Positions 12,955 to 25,297 of a DNA stretch of 64,000 nt are shown in pieces (the first letter of the stretch is position 1; every line of letters begins with the position of its first letter). The notes beneath the pieces were generated by a model, which worked only from the letters and a program-made list of their open reading frames with translations, ran no database searches and was not told the origin of the DNA. This stretch comes from Fallopia convolvulus. Its lineage: Eukaryota > Streptophyta > Magnoliopsida > Caryophyllales > Polygonaceae. The stretch lies in assembly GCA_964016875.1 (NCBI GenBank), contig OZ024736.1, positions 42,378,707-42,442,706 of the forward strand. Direction: 5' to 3'. The position numbers and the translations under genes are program-made.

Positions 12955-13708
12955 CACAGCCGGTGGATAAAGGAGAAGAGCAAAGGAGCCAAACACCATC
13001 TCACCAACCACCACAAGCTTCTTTTTGCGGCTGAGGAAGGATAATCAAAGTGTTATCGTGCTCAAGGATTCGGTTTCAAACTTGAACTTGCTTTCTTTGC
13101 TTCGGAGAACTAGGCGTTTTCTCTCAAATCTGAGTCGATTTGTCCTTTTTTTGTTGCTTTTTCGTCTGTTATTTCGTTTTCTCATCGTTTTTGTTGAGCT
13201 AAAAATGGAGAGAACTGTGTTTGACTGTGAGCTTAAAGCCTGCGGTATAGTGTAGGCTTTTCTACTTTTTTTCGCCGCTTTGCGAAAGCGCTCTGTTAGT
13301 TGTGCTTCGTTCGCACTCCCTCTCTTTCGCTCTCTCCCTCTCTTTCTCTCCATCTGCGGAGAGAGTTTCTGCTTCCTCTTCTTCTCTCTTACACTTCGCC
13401 GGAGAATGAATCGCCGTACCATGATCGCAATAAATTTGGATCCAGAGAGGAAAAGAAGCGGCGGTCTAAGGACAAAACAGGCGGGGAGAGGTTCGTGTCG
13501 AGGAAGTTAGGTTTTACCAGTTGAAGGAGAAGAATGTACTACGGTGTTCTGCTCTGAGCCTCTTGTTTGTGTGTGTTATTTTCGGTCTCCTTCTCTTGTC
13601 TGGCGCTCGTACAAACGTCTCAATCTACCGATTTCTGGTGCTGGACAGCGACGATTTCGAATTTGAAACAACTTTGTTTAGTTAATTCGTCTCCCCAGGG
13701 CGAAAGCG
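12955..13708 (+). promoter_or_regulatory. Leader region of the LHW-like gene with short upstream ORFs
   Basis: A pyrimidine-rich, plant-leader-like stretch precedes the ATG at 13709. Three short upstream ORFs can be read on the + strand: 13205-13255 (16 codons plus stop), 13406-13510 (34 codons plus stop) and 13534-13557 (7 codons plus stop). If they stay in the mature transcript they would reduce or condition translation of the main frame. I cannot tell from sequence whether a leader intron removes some of them. Confidence 0.45.
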
Positions 13709-16700
13709 ATGGGTTACCCGCTGAAAGAAGTTTTGAAGACCATCTGTGATGTCAATCAGTGGTCTTATGCAATTTTCTGGAAAATCGGTTGTCAAAATCC
13801 CAAGTAAGTTTCACAGATGACTGTTACTTTTGTTTTAATTTAATCTGGTGTAATGCAGTTCATCTGTCAAACATGCTTATCTACTTTGAAAGTTGTAATT
13901 AGTCATAACTGTGAAAGCTGAGCACTAAAAATCGGTTGTCTATGTTCCGCTAGCTATTGTCTCCCTTTTCTGCTTGCTGTCTTGCTTGAGTGTGTAGTCA
14001 TTTTCGGCTCCGCTTCTAGTCAAAAGATGCTAACAATCTCTTATCAAACATTTCGTCAAAGAAACTTCAAATTTGACGCATATTACCAGGTGGCAGGAAA
14101 CAATACATTGACAGTGGATTGTTTTATTGTCCTTTACTGGTTTTGAGAGAATAACTCCAATTGCTAGGTTGCAGGTTTTTTGTTACACCCGCTCTGGTTT
14201 GTTGGCTACTTTTCTCTTATTTTCTTGGTATTTTTTTTCTGGGTTGTGTTTATATAATGTTTGGACTTTTATGCTCGGTTTGTTCTGCTATGCCTTCTTG
14301 GGTATAGGTTTCTCGAGTGCTTCTTACTATAATAGAGATTCTATTAATAACCAATTGTTTCAGGGTTTCAAAAACTAGATTTCTTGGTTGCTTCTCTTTG
14401 CTGCTGAATGATAAACGCAAATGATCTGATAATAGTTTTGAAGTATTATATCTGATTTAAGCATCTAGCTAAATCTTGTGCTGTCAATGCCATGTAAAGA
14501 GATGGTAATGGCCTTATAAGGGTTGTGGTGTATGTACCATAACAATTGTTACTTGTTCTTTCTCAGGCTTTTGATATGGGAAGATTGTTATTATGAACTC
14601 ATGTCATGTTTTCCTGCTAATTCCAAGAGTGGAAACCAAAGACCAATGCTGGAACAGCTTACAAATTGTTGGCTTTCTCGCGAGGCTTATGCTCAACAGC
14701 TTTCCCATGGGGGTGAAAGGGTGCAATTTCTGGTTAATAAGATGATGATGGAAAATCAGATTCATGTGGTTGGAGAAGGGTATGGATTGTTGCCTCCTAG
14801 TCAGTGCTTAAAAAGTGCATACTTGTGTCTTTGAATAGTTTGTTAATTTAATTTACGCTTCAGGTTGGTAGGTCGTACTGCATTTGCTGGAAATCATGAG
14901 TGGATTGTTTCCGGAAGCTTCAATGAAATGGTGCATCCGCCTGAGGTATGCAAAAAAATCTACCAAATTCATTTTCTTATATTACTATTTGATTATGTAT
15001 TTTTGCAAGAAATTTCAAATTCTTCTGTCAAGCATGTATGATTTAAATCCTTGTGTATTCATCAGGTCTTAAGTCAGGTTCATCTGCAATTTTCAGCTGG
15101 CATGCAGGTACTATTATTAGTTGAATTTAAGTAACTTTTTCATGTTTTGAAGTTTTCTATGGGTTTCAGTGCCATACACTTGTTTAATATGCAGACTATA
15201 GCCGTTATTCCTGTGATGCCACATGGAGTTATTCAGCTTGGCTCTTCATTGGCTGTAAGTTTTTCGATAGTTTCTTTCTTCTTAAATCTAGTTAAACTTG
15301 TATTATCTGTGGCCGCTGGAATTGAGGACAGCACCAAAGTCTATCTACTAAAATCATTCAATATTGCTATTATGGTAGTGGGTGAAAATAAGTCCAGAAA
15401 ATGAGATGAGTGCTAGTTCCCAGATGTTTCAAAGCAATTTTTTCACATAACTAATTATTGAATATTGTTGAGTAATACTATTATCTCATCAGTGCTACAT
15501 TACACTTCTTCATTATTTCTCATAGGATGCTTTTGATGAATCATTCTAATGATTATCTATTGCCATTTTTCCATTTTAGATGATGGAGAATATTCAATTC
15601 ATACAAGATGTGAAGATGTTGATTCAACAACTAGTGTGTGTACCTAGTGCACTGTTGTCAGACAATACTGAGACAGATGGACCCGTTGAAGAGTTGGGAT
15701 CACCCTTCAATCGGATGAAATATGTTTCATTGGATCCATATGGGAATATGAATGATTTCAGCTCCAATGTGGCATTTAATCAGATATCATGTTCTCTTTC
15801 CAATAAGATTCAAGAGAATCTAAAACCTACTGCTTCAGCTCTTCAGATGCATAATCAATACATGTCAATATCTCACGGCGGCAAGTGCCAACCATCATCA
15901 ATTGCAGAAGCTGATTCAAGCCATGCTTTGAAAGGACAAGTTGGTAATAAGGTTGCTAGAGCTCAAGTGATCCCTTTGGCACCAGATGTGCTACTAAAAC
16001 CCCACATTTCTTCATATGATCTACCTTCTGGATCTAATCATCATCAAGCTGTTGCAAATGATTCCTGCCATGCCCTTCAACAAAAGCATGTAGTGGGCTC
16101 CCAGTATTGTGCTGAGCAAAATTCTGCTGCCTTTAGCAGTGCTGTCCAAAATCAGATCCAGACTAACAAAAATCAATTTTCAGATTGTTGGACATCAGCC
16201 GGATCTGGGATTCAGATGGTCAAATCTTCTAAAAAGATAGTTAATGGTTTATATAGTGTGGTAGATCAACTAGTTACTAGTGGTGAGGTTTCAGGCTCTT
16301 CTGTCTCTGATGATTTTCCAGACAAGTGCAGAGAAAAGGATTTGTATGAAGGACTCAACATTGTTGTGTCCGAAGAGACTGATCAGATGTCATCAGCTGG
16401 GGAAGATTTATTTGATGCCTTGGGTGTTGACTTTAAAAACAAATTTCTAAATGGCTATATCTGCAGATCAAGCAAAGATGGACCAGACATGAATAATCAG
16501 ATGACGGGGAAGTCCCTAGACTTTACTACGTTTTCGCATCCTGATTGTGATAGTATGTCAGAAAGTTGTATGTTCTCAGGAAACGGTTTTGATCATCTAT
16601 TAGATGCAGTGGTTTCTGGGGTTCAATCTGCTGCAACACAGTCCTCAAGTGAGAACTTGTCCTGCAGGACAACTTTGACAAAGGGCAATATTTCCTCTTT

Positions 16701-18237
16701 CCCTAGTAGTTCCCCAGTGTATGGTCGTTGTAGCATCTCACATCAAATGGATGAGTTGTTTGGGCCTTCTATGAGATCTGTTGATGTAGGAGCTTCTTCC
16801 TCGAGAAGTGCATTTGGAAAGAATGATGCAGAAAATTGTGTTCAAACTACGTCGTACAGCGGATCACATGTCAGCTCCTTGGTTGATCAGGGGTCTACTG
16901 TAAGACTTGAAAACACTGTTGCTACTGCTAATTCAAAAAAATTCAATGTACTTGGAAAGCCAATGCGCAAAACGCTCAAACCCGGAGACAATCCTCGACC
17001 AAGGCCAAAAGATCGTCAAATGATCCAAGACCGTCTCAAAGAATTGCGTGAAATCGTACCAAATGGGGCTAAGGTAATCCTGCCTCTTTTTTTGCGGGCG
17101 TCTGTTATTGGGGGCTCATATATATCGCATGTTGTTGTACTGATAATTGATATGTTTAAATATTCATTTATTTTCAGTGTAGCATAGATGCACTATTGGA
17201 GCAAACCATAAAGCATATGCTTTTCTTACAAAGTGTTAACAAGCATGCCGACAAGCTGAAGCAAACAGTGGAGTCCAAGGTAGAAATTAACTTCCTTCAG
17301 TAATTCTGTTCATGCCTCTATGAATTATACTGCAGAGACCATGTTTATACTTCTCCCGATTCTACATATTGTGCCCTTGGCGCACTAGCATTGGAAAGAT
17401 ATAATTTTTCCTTTCGTTCTGTTGTCTAATCTTGTTATTAGCACATTAGCTTTTACAGGAAGATGAACTCAGTATTGTTCTTACCTCAGTAAAGTCCATG
17501 AGCATATGAATGTGTTTCTCTATCCCTCAGAATATGTAATCTACAAGTAAAATGTGCAACAAGCAGCAGCTAAGAATCTAAGATGGAGACATCATCAATT
17601 ATTATTGAACATTGTTATTGTGATCTTGCAGATTATTAATACAGATGGTGGATTGCTCCAGAAAGACAATTTTGAGGGAGGTGTAACGTGGGCCTATGAA
17701 GTTGGTTCACAAGCTAAGATGTGCCCAATAATTGTTGAGGACTTGCATCCTCCCCATCAATTTCTTGTGGAGGTAAGTGCCATAAATATGGATGTGGCTA
17801 TTGTTCACTTTGGCTATATTTGCTCCTTGTATTATTTAGTCTAAGACGAGGACTGTCTTCAGATGCTCTGTGAAGAACAGGGTTTCTTTTTGGAGATAGC
17901 TGATGTTATAAGAGGAATGGGGCTTACAATCTTGAAGGGGGTGATTGAAAAGCGAAATGACAAGATCTGGGCTCACTTTGCAGTTGAGGTATAAAACACA
18001 CAACTGGGTTTCTTAAATCAATTTTGCTGCTTGTGGTTATTTCATCTAAGGAACCAATTCTTCACATACATGCAGGCGAACAGAGAAATCACAAGAATGG
18101 AGATATTTCTGTCATTAGTTCATCTACTGGAGCACACTATGAAGAATGGCAAGATTCCAACAAACGATGGCTTTAATGATTGCAACACATTCATCCCTCC
18201 GACCTTTGATCCAGCAACCTCTGTTTCGGGAAACTGA
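13709..18237 (+). CDS. LHW: LONESOME HIGHWAY-like bHLH transcription factor, 10 exons, 838 aa
   Basis: Nuclear bHLH factor of the LHW subfamily, which in Arabidopsis pairs with TMO5-type bHLHs to drive vascular cell proliferation. Exons: 13709-13803, 14567-14779, 14864-14945, 15066-15107, 15195-15254, 15580-17073, 17178-17279, 17632-17772, 17863-17988, 18076-18237; all GT-AG, phases agree. The N-terminal MYC-type domain spans about residues 3-185 (SYAIFWKIGCQNPKLLIWED, VVGEGLVGRTAFAGNHEW, PHGVIQLGSSLA). A long low-complexity Ser/Gln/Asn-rich middle lies in exon 6. The bHLH is at 628-691 (RPRPKDRQMIQDRLKELREI, SIDALLEQTIKHMLFLQSV) and an ACT-like C-terminus at about 710-815. The basic region lacks the canonical His-Glu-Arg, as in known LHW proteins. 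It is longer than the roughly 650-residue Arabidopsis LHW, mainly in the middle. The start is fixed by the conserved MGYPLKEVLK. Confidence 0.93.
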
Positions 18238-18239
18238 AC

Positions 18240-19570
18240 ATATCTACCGGTTGTCTGGATGGGAAGTGTTGAGAGCAAGACGCTCTTGCCATGATCAACA
18301 ATCTTCCCTGTCTCCTCAGTTTGCTTCTACCTGTACGAGTCTCAAAATTCATCATCACGCTCTTATGATTCTGAAAGAACTCTTCTCAAATTGGTGGGTA
18401 TGACTTGAACTAAATTTAGGTAACCACTTATTGGTGGTCACAATTGCTGGGTTTATTTCTTCCTTTCTAGGAATTTCTCTTCTTACTATTTTTTTTTTTG
18501 AGTAGTGTATTTAGTAAAGGAGGTGGGAGGAAGATGGTCTGGGCTTGGGGTAAAAATCCTGGGGTTGTGGTATACAATATAGCTGGGTTGTGGTATACGA
18601 CAAGGGTTGGCTGGGTTAATATATTTTAGTTGTTGATTAAACAGGTTTGGGCTGTCCAAATTATGTAGTTTGCACGGATGCTAGTGCCTCTTCATTTCTT
18701 CACTTGAAATGTTGTGTTTTTTTTATAAGGAATTTGTGTTTGTGAGCGTGTAATGTTTTAGATCTTTTGAAGTCTTGTGCCGTGTTTATTTTGTCTTGCT
18801 TCAAGTAAATTGCTTGCTTGCTTGATGAATCGTAAGAACATTATATGCCAAAGTAACATGAAAAAAATTAAAATATGTATGGTTATGAAACCAATAGAAT
18901 ATGTAAAATCTAGCGTTGGGTGATTGAGTCAAAGCTCGTTCCCTTTCAACCCAAATCCAAAATTTAAGCAAGCACGACGAAAGTGTACATAATGAGGGCA
19001 AACTCCAATTTTTTTCCTTTGGTAATTTTGAAATTTCATTTAACGCCACAAACATTGGATTGTTTGACCCAATGGTGTTAATTTTGTTAGGAATGCGTCT
19101 TTATCCAATATACAAAATTTATAATAGATAGTAGAAAACTAGAAATGGGCTTCGTCTTCAAATTCGAGGATGGTTCGATACGAGAGAAGTCATCAATGGG
19201 CTGAATATTGGATTGAATCGCGTTGCTACACTTTCGGACATTGTATTTCAACCCTCATATGAAAACCTAATGGTTACACAAAATCAATACAGGGATAAGA
19301 TAATTGAACCGATCTTGTTCTAGGACTTTGAATCTAGATTTTTTTTTTGGTGAAGGGACTTCGAATCTAGATAGCATTAGAAGAAAATGTGTTTAATGTA
19401 CTTCTGACTTCGGATTTCTATCCAACAAAATCGATTAATTAACCCTTACCAACACCCATATAAACCCATATATACATGCATGGGATGTTTCATTATGCTT
19501 AAAGATAAGAAAATAAGTTGCTTAAAAGGTCAATGAACACAATCACAAGCTGTTAAAGACGGTTGTTAAC
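18240..19570. other. Intergenic, 3' flank of the LHW-like gene
   Basis: The first few hundred bases probably hold the 3' UTR; T-rich stretches lie near 18490 and 18720. Beyond about 18800 I see only AT-rich sequence with no recognisable gene or repeat. Confidence 0.5.
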
Positions 19571-19575
19571 CACGT

Positions 19576-19680
19576 GGTTTGAGGAAGCAAACCTGAAGTT
19601 TCATGGAGGAGCCATACTCCATATTCATAGTGAACCTTTTAATCGTGCACCATGAAACTTCAGGTTTGGTTCCTCAAACC
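19576..19680 (-). repeat. Near-perfect 31-bp inverted repeat (hairpin)
   Basis: Arms 19576-19606 and 19650-19680 are reverse complements at 30 of 31 positions, with a 43-base loop. Core of the arm: caaacctgaagtttcatgg. The distal arm overlaps the last codons of the copia remnant (..LTKALGPQQLQV), so part of the hairpin is retrotransposon sequence. The size is compatible with a small-RNA precursor, but nothing proves expression. Confidence 0.75.
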
Positions 19681-19684
19681 TGAA

Positions 19685-20662
19685 GTTGTTGGGGTCCCAA
19701 GGCTTTCGTTAGCACATCTGCAAGTTGTAGAGTGAAACGAACATGTAGAGTTGAAATGAAGCCCTCTTGTACTAGTTCACAAATGTAATGACATTTGATT
19801 TGTAGGTGTTTTGTCCAATGTACATTCGTGAAAGACTAGATTAGTTGTGACTTGTTGTGTTGCAGTGTTATTACAATGTAATGGGGTAATTGGAAGAGGA
19901 ATATTGACATTGATATTCTTTAATAATCCTTCTAGCCATACAAGCTCGCTGGTAGTGTGAGATATGTTATGGTATTCACTTTTTAGAGGATTTTGAGACA
20001 ACTTTTTGCTTCTTGTTTTTTCATGACAATAGAGCTTTGCCTACGAAAACACAATATCCAATGAGCGACAAGTAAAGGTACAAGCATGCCAATCAGCATC
20101 ACAGTAGGCTGATAATTTAAGTGAATCTTTGACGGGGTAAAATAGAGGGCAATTGATGGTGCCCTTAAGATATCGAAGCAAATATAGAGCAATTTGCATA
20201 TGAGGCTCTTGAGGAGTAGCTAAAAAAGGTTTTTGAATTTATCAAGGCATTTCTTTTTTATTGAATTGAGGCCAATTCTATTGACATAGTTGTTGTATAT
20301 ACATGAATACCTATCCTTGAGAGAATAAGGCATACGAGCTTACCAATGAGGTGCTTATAAGATTCTAGATCAGAAATTGGTTAACCAATGTCAAGTTGAA
20401 GGTGAAGATTTCCTTGCATTGGGAAAGAGACAACCTTGTAGTCTAACATTCTGGCATTAGTAAGAAGATCAAGAACATTTGCATTGATCAATTTGAATGC
20501 TTGTGGAAGATTTGAAAGTTTCAATTCCAAGAAGGTACCAAGCAATCTCCAAATCTTTGATGGTAAAAGCATGATTTAAAGAGGATTTAGTAGCTAGAAT
20601 TTCATCATGACAATTCCCAGTGAGTAGCATGTCATCTAGTTACACCAAATATATTGTAATGT
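19685..20662 (-). pseudogene. Ty1/copia polyprotein remnant (RT end and RNase H)
   Basis: Minus-strand fragments in several frames match the C-terminal third of copia Pol. Near 20620-20650 lies a degraded YVDD-like region. At about 20095-20190 the frames read TINCPLFYPVKDSLKLSAYC and DADWHACT (start of RNase H). Near 19777-20001 they read EYHNISHTTSELVWLEGLLK and NLVFHECT, and at about 19685-19720 VLTKALGPQQL (C-terminal end). Frameshifts and stops are frequent. The remnant is cut off at 20665 by the gypsy LTR. Confidence 0.8.
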
Positions 20663-20665
20663 AAC

Positions 20666-21502
20666 TGTTTTGGGCAGATTTAACACGTAAACATGTTATC
20701 TGCTATAATGAGGGAACTCTAGTCAAAAACCAGTTTAAACACGTTAATTCACAAATAATAAGGGATTTGTGAAAAGAAATAGCAAATGAACTAGTAAACA
20801 AGTAGAGAAAGAGATATGAATTCAAAATAGTGAAATAAGATTACAAATACACTGTTGCGAGTTACTCCTTATGATTCAAGATACTAATGATAAGTCGTAG
20901 ACACGTTAATTGGTAAATAATAGTTATCGAAATAAATAGGCAAAAATATAGAATAACGAGGGTAAACTTCACTATGATTCCATTCAGATGTAGAAGAGCA
21001 ATTGAGGGGTGCGCCAGAGAGAAGACGAAGAACAAAATAACTTTTGAGATCTTGGATGAATAATCGAAGAATAAAAATACAATTGTGTGTTGATTGCTTT
21101 GTCGTAGAGAGAGATCGAGAGAGAGAGAGTGTGTGAGAGAGAGAGAGAGTCCGAGAGGGTGTGAGTGTCCCTATGCTGATGTTCTTCCTCCCCTTTTATA
21201 GGCTTACATTCTGGTCATTTATGAGTCAATCCCGAGAATCTCGCCTTGTTATTAATGCTTTCCAACGACTAGTTTTGATCAGCTACTGCTTCTGCTGAAT
21301 TGTCAACGCGTTAGGCATTTAAGGTGTCCGTGATTTTCGCCCATGTAGTTAATGCGTTCCAACAGCTCCTTTAATGCTCCTTGAATTCCTCCATGCAGTT
21401 TAATGCTCCATTAATGGTGAATATTGTCTTTAATTCATTACGATCTCTTCATATCTTCGTGGTCCCACCTCATAAATTAGCCCGATATTTTAGGCCCCAA
21501 CA
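20666..21502 (-). repeat. Gypsy-type 3' LTR
   Basis: The ends are TGTTGGGGCC and GCCCAAAACA on the minus strand, with the inverted TG..CA bases expected of an LTR. A minus-strand TATA box, ctataaaagggg, occurs at 21190-21201, followed by a (GA/CT)n tract at 21106-21150 in what would be the transcribed leader. Confidence 0.7.
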
Positions 21503-21969
21503 ATACCCCCAAACCCGCTCAAAATTTCTCTCGTATATTTTGGTGCGGGTTTGAACTTGCTTTGGGAACCATTGCCTGAAGTCGTCAAACTAATGATCTC
21601 CTCATGTTGTCTTTGCCAGATTTGTGGAACTTGATGTTTAATCGAGATGTTGTGTTGTGTATGCTTCGTTTGAACGAAAGCTTTCGCAAGACAAGATGCT
21701 AATCAAGATGACGCGTTTGTCATAACGTGTGCCCGAGGTTTAGTGTTGGCGACAGAGGCTGATGTTGTAAGCATTGGCGACAGAGGCCGGTGTCGTAAGT
21801 GTTTGGCTACAAAGGCCGATGTAAAGAATGTATTGTCATGTGTAAAATAGAATGGTAAAGTACCTTTGACCTGAAGATTATGTTGCCAGCTCTTAACGCG
21901 TTCATGATAATTTATAAGTGATAAAGGTTTAAGTGTGTTACATCTTGGTTTAAAATAAGTGCCTCGTAT

Positions 21970-22194
21970 TCAACTTTCGTTGTTTGTTGCTTTGAATTTG
22001 CATTGCACGACTTGGGTCACCCCCAATGGTGAGCTAAATGCCACCCCCAATATAACGCCTCTTTGATTCGATGTGCCATTGGTATGTAATAACCATCTTC
22101 CTGATTGTAACTTGTTGTCTAGTTGCGTTGTTTCTTGTAAGGTGTCATCAGGTTGGATAAGAATGAAGTCGACCATAAAATTATTTTGGAACAC
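21970..22194 (-). pseudogene. Ty3/gypsy RNase H fragment
   Basis: The translation contains SGRWLLHTNGTSNQRG, then GVAFSSPLGV and FKATNNES. This is the pattern of the (second) RNase H domain in Tat-type gypsy elements, where W-LHVDGSSN-G and ATNNEAEYEAL are typical. The first catalytic Asp appears as Asn (HTNG), so it is inactive. It ends at the point where Glu-Tyr-Glu would follow. Confidence 0.7.
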
Positions 22195-22199
22195 GTCCT

Positions 22200-25100
22200 G
22201 ATAATTCTAGTATTGACATTGTACTCTTCATAGAAAAGTTAGTGCTCAGGATTGACTTTCAAAGTAAAAATGTAACATGATAGAATTCACAACTAGTACT
22301 CATACCGATTTTTTGATGGGGGAATATGTAGTTCCAGCATTAAGTAAAGTTTCGCTTACATGGTATATTGATAACTTATTACGAGTGGTACTCCTGAACT
22401 TTTGCAAAAGTCCGGCTGGTCATTACTTGTAAGTTTTCGTTAGTTTATAGCTAAATTAGTATGTTTTCTTATGGGAAAAAATATATTATTGGATTTAATT
22501 AAATTAAAACAACATTTTTGTTTGATAAAATTAAAATAAATCATATAAATATTAAATTAGAAATATTATATATATATTTTTTTTTTAAAATTAGAAATAC
22601 TATAAAGCACAAATTTTAAAATATTACTACTTCACTTGATTTAAAATTTTAGAAACTACCCTTCTTTTGCATTCAATTAAACAAGCACCAAGTTTAACTT
22701 TTATGATAGGGATATTTTGTATGGTGCTGTTTAAACAGGTATATATGGAAACAAAAATTAGCTTTGGTGAAAATATGGTCCGGCTTTACACTCAAAAAAC
22801 CCAAAGGGTACATATTCTTTATGTTCTTCTCAACAAATCTCCATCGATCAACATCTCAACCAGGCAAGGCTAGCTGCTACATTTATGCTGTCATTCAAAA
22901 TGCTGCACAATCAAAGAAATGCCTGTCAGTTTTGGCATCTCATCCAACAAAATACTCGAGCATAGTTTCCACCATCCATGGCTTTTTATTGTTATTTCAA
23001 GAAAAGAATCAAAATATTTATCCGGTATCTAATCCTTTTTTAAAAGGTAAAATAAAATCAATGTCTTTGTATCCTTTTCAGACATTCAGACGTGAGTGGC
23101 AATATATATTTTCAACCTGTAAAAAAAATAGTATGAAGTTTTATGGTAATTTGTCTTTGATCTTATAATTATATCCCTTGTCATTTATTAATGAGTCTTT
23201 CTATCTTATACTCGATGTTAGAGACTAAGATTTCTGATTATGAAACTATTATCCTAAATTGAAATAAATAAATGTTATGAAAATATTTTAAACATACCGA
23301 ATAAACAAATCTAGGAGAACATTTTCCAAGGATACATGTTAGGAAAACTATTCATATATCTTTATTCGATCAAAAAGGCCGGTTATCAAAATCGATTGAA
23401 TTGTAAGAATAAATTGTGCGAGATGTTATTTTTGAGTTTTTAATGGATTATGATCGGTTGTTTGTATCCGTTTTTTACTTGTTTCAATTCCTTTGATTTG
23501 TAAGATTGTAACGTAGGCCTGCATGAATGAAATTAATTTAGACTTATTATCATACATAAACATGTACTTAAATTCACGACCCGGCCTAATCTGCTCTAAC
23601 AATAATAAGTTTTAGGCTTTTAGCACGTTCTAACAAAATTTAACTTGAACAAAAAAATACGGAGTACGTTTTGACTAGATGTCCTAAGGCTCAAGGGTAG
23701 TACCCATAAGTTCCCGGCGGTTCGACTTTAATGAGCAGTGACCTCACCATAAAAAAGTACATAGTACTTTTTATAGAGAGATTAATATTGAAGTTGTGTA
23801 CTAATGTGGCGATAATTTTGTTAAGCTGGGTCACAACTTCCCTAACAATAGTTTAATGGATTATTTAGAATTTCAAGTTCTCATCCGAAAGGATGTTCTA
23901 AGACGTCCCTCTTCTTACCTTATCAAAAATAAAAATAGGAGAGAATTAATATATTGGAGATTATAAACGCCAACCTAATTAAGTTCAACCAACTTTTAAC
24001 CCTAAACGTAAACCTACACAAAGAATGAACTACAAATCTGAGTAAATTTACTCAGATTGTTTGAAGTCTTCAACCAAACTTTTAACCCTAGCTATCCTAG
24101 CCTATTTATAGAGTAACTTTTGAATTTGATCTCAATCACAACTTTCCTATGTGTGATGATATTCTATTTAGAAGATCTCTGTAAAATGGATTAAAATAAA
24201 ACTATTTTCGAACCAAATCTTCAACCGCTCAGATAATTCCCATAACCAATCGATCTCGATTTTATATCACACGTACCCTTATCCAAATCATTTAGATTTC
24301 TTCATATCTTTTCACAAACAATCCATGCTTAGCCGTCGGATCTTCGCTCTCTGCAGTCATTTGTTCAAGATCTGGTAACTTGCCAAATAAAGAAAGCCGC
24401 GTAACTTCCCGTAAAGGCTTTTCAAATCTTCACCCGTTCCCTCACGACGTTCCTTCACTTCTAACGACAACATTCCTCGGATACTAGTTTAACCAACACA
24501 TTATATTAATAAAATTTATTATCATCAAAACTAAGAGAAATCATAAAAATATTAATATTCCAACAAAGACATAGCCGTTTAAACTCTGAAAATCTAGCTA
24601 GCTACACGATTCACAATTGAATAAGTCAACTAGATCCATAATCTATGGTTACGCATGAATGTATAGCTTTAATTAACTGATCATATATGAAGCGAAACTG
24701 TCCTAAATCTAAATACAGTAGCATGAACCTTGATCAAGAAAAACGAAAGCATACTATATGCCTAGGGTAAGAAATGTAATTAACTTGTGAAGAGTAATTA
24801 ATTCAGATGTCCCAAACAAACAGGGAAAAATCCCAGTACAGTAGCTGGTACTTGAATTAGTTTAATGTTGATATAGAGTGTGGAGTTTTGAACAGGAACA
24901 TTCGTGTACGTTTTGAGATATGCAATTAATGGACATGGAACCGAATATTATTCACACTTAATTTGTTCTTCCATCTACAACTTGCCTGTACCTGCCCCGA
25001 ATCACCTGAGATTGATATCGATCGATGTTTTGGGTCCCACAAATATTTCAAAAAACTCTAAAATCCACCTCAAAAAATAAATTACATTACCCTAAACATG

Positions 25101-25288
25101 CATGATGCATGCATGCATATGAGCTATAGAAATTAATTTGCCTTTAATTTTCGATCTGTAGAATGGGCTTTTTTGCGCTTTTCAATAAAATATTTGGCAT
25201 TTAGAATGATGCTCTTGATAGTAACTTGACTCAAGATAACTCAACTTGTCGGATCCTTATGAATAGGATGGATAATTATTCCACTTTT
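22200..25288. other. Intergenic with an unclear repeat content
   Basis: No gene is seen. Apart from a probable solo LTR (about 23940-24499), a segment at 23690-23770 has a tRNA-like B-box (ggcggttcgacttta) and may be a decayed SINE. A run of atgcatgc palindromes occurs near 25098-25120. The open frames at 22667-23168 show no domain or codon pattern. Confidence 0.5.
23940..24499 (-). repeat. Probable solo LTR
   Basis: On the minus strand the segment starts TGTTGGTTAAAC at 24499 and holds a TATA box, ctctataaatag, at 24102-24113, followed by leader-like sequence. An LTR is the simplest reading. The 3' end, target duplication and internal region were not identified, so the lower limit is approximate. 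Confidence 0.4.
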
Positions 25289-25297
25289 ATCATTTAA

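Larger units (their letters stand above)
20666..22196 (-). mobile_element. Ty3/gypsy remnant: 3' LTR plus degraded internal end
   Basis: On the minus strand a G-rich polypurine-like stretch (gggtttgggggta, about 21505-21520) precedes a long terminal repeat starting TGTTGGGGCC at 21502 and ending GCCCAAAACA at 20666, 837 bp. Upstream of it, at 21970-22194, lies an RNase H fragment. The integrase expected in between is missing, so the internal region is deleted. The element sits inside the older copia remnant. The 5' LTR was not found. Confidence 0.72.

Noticed and set aside
22667..23168. Two overlapping + strand open frames
   Set aside because: No domain, AT-rich low-complexity content and no promoter or splice context.
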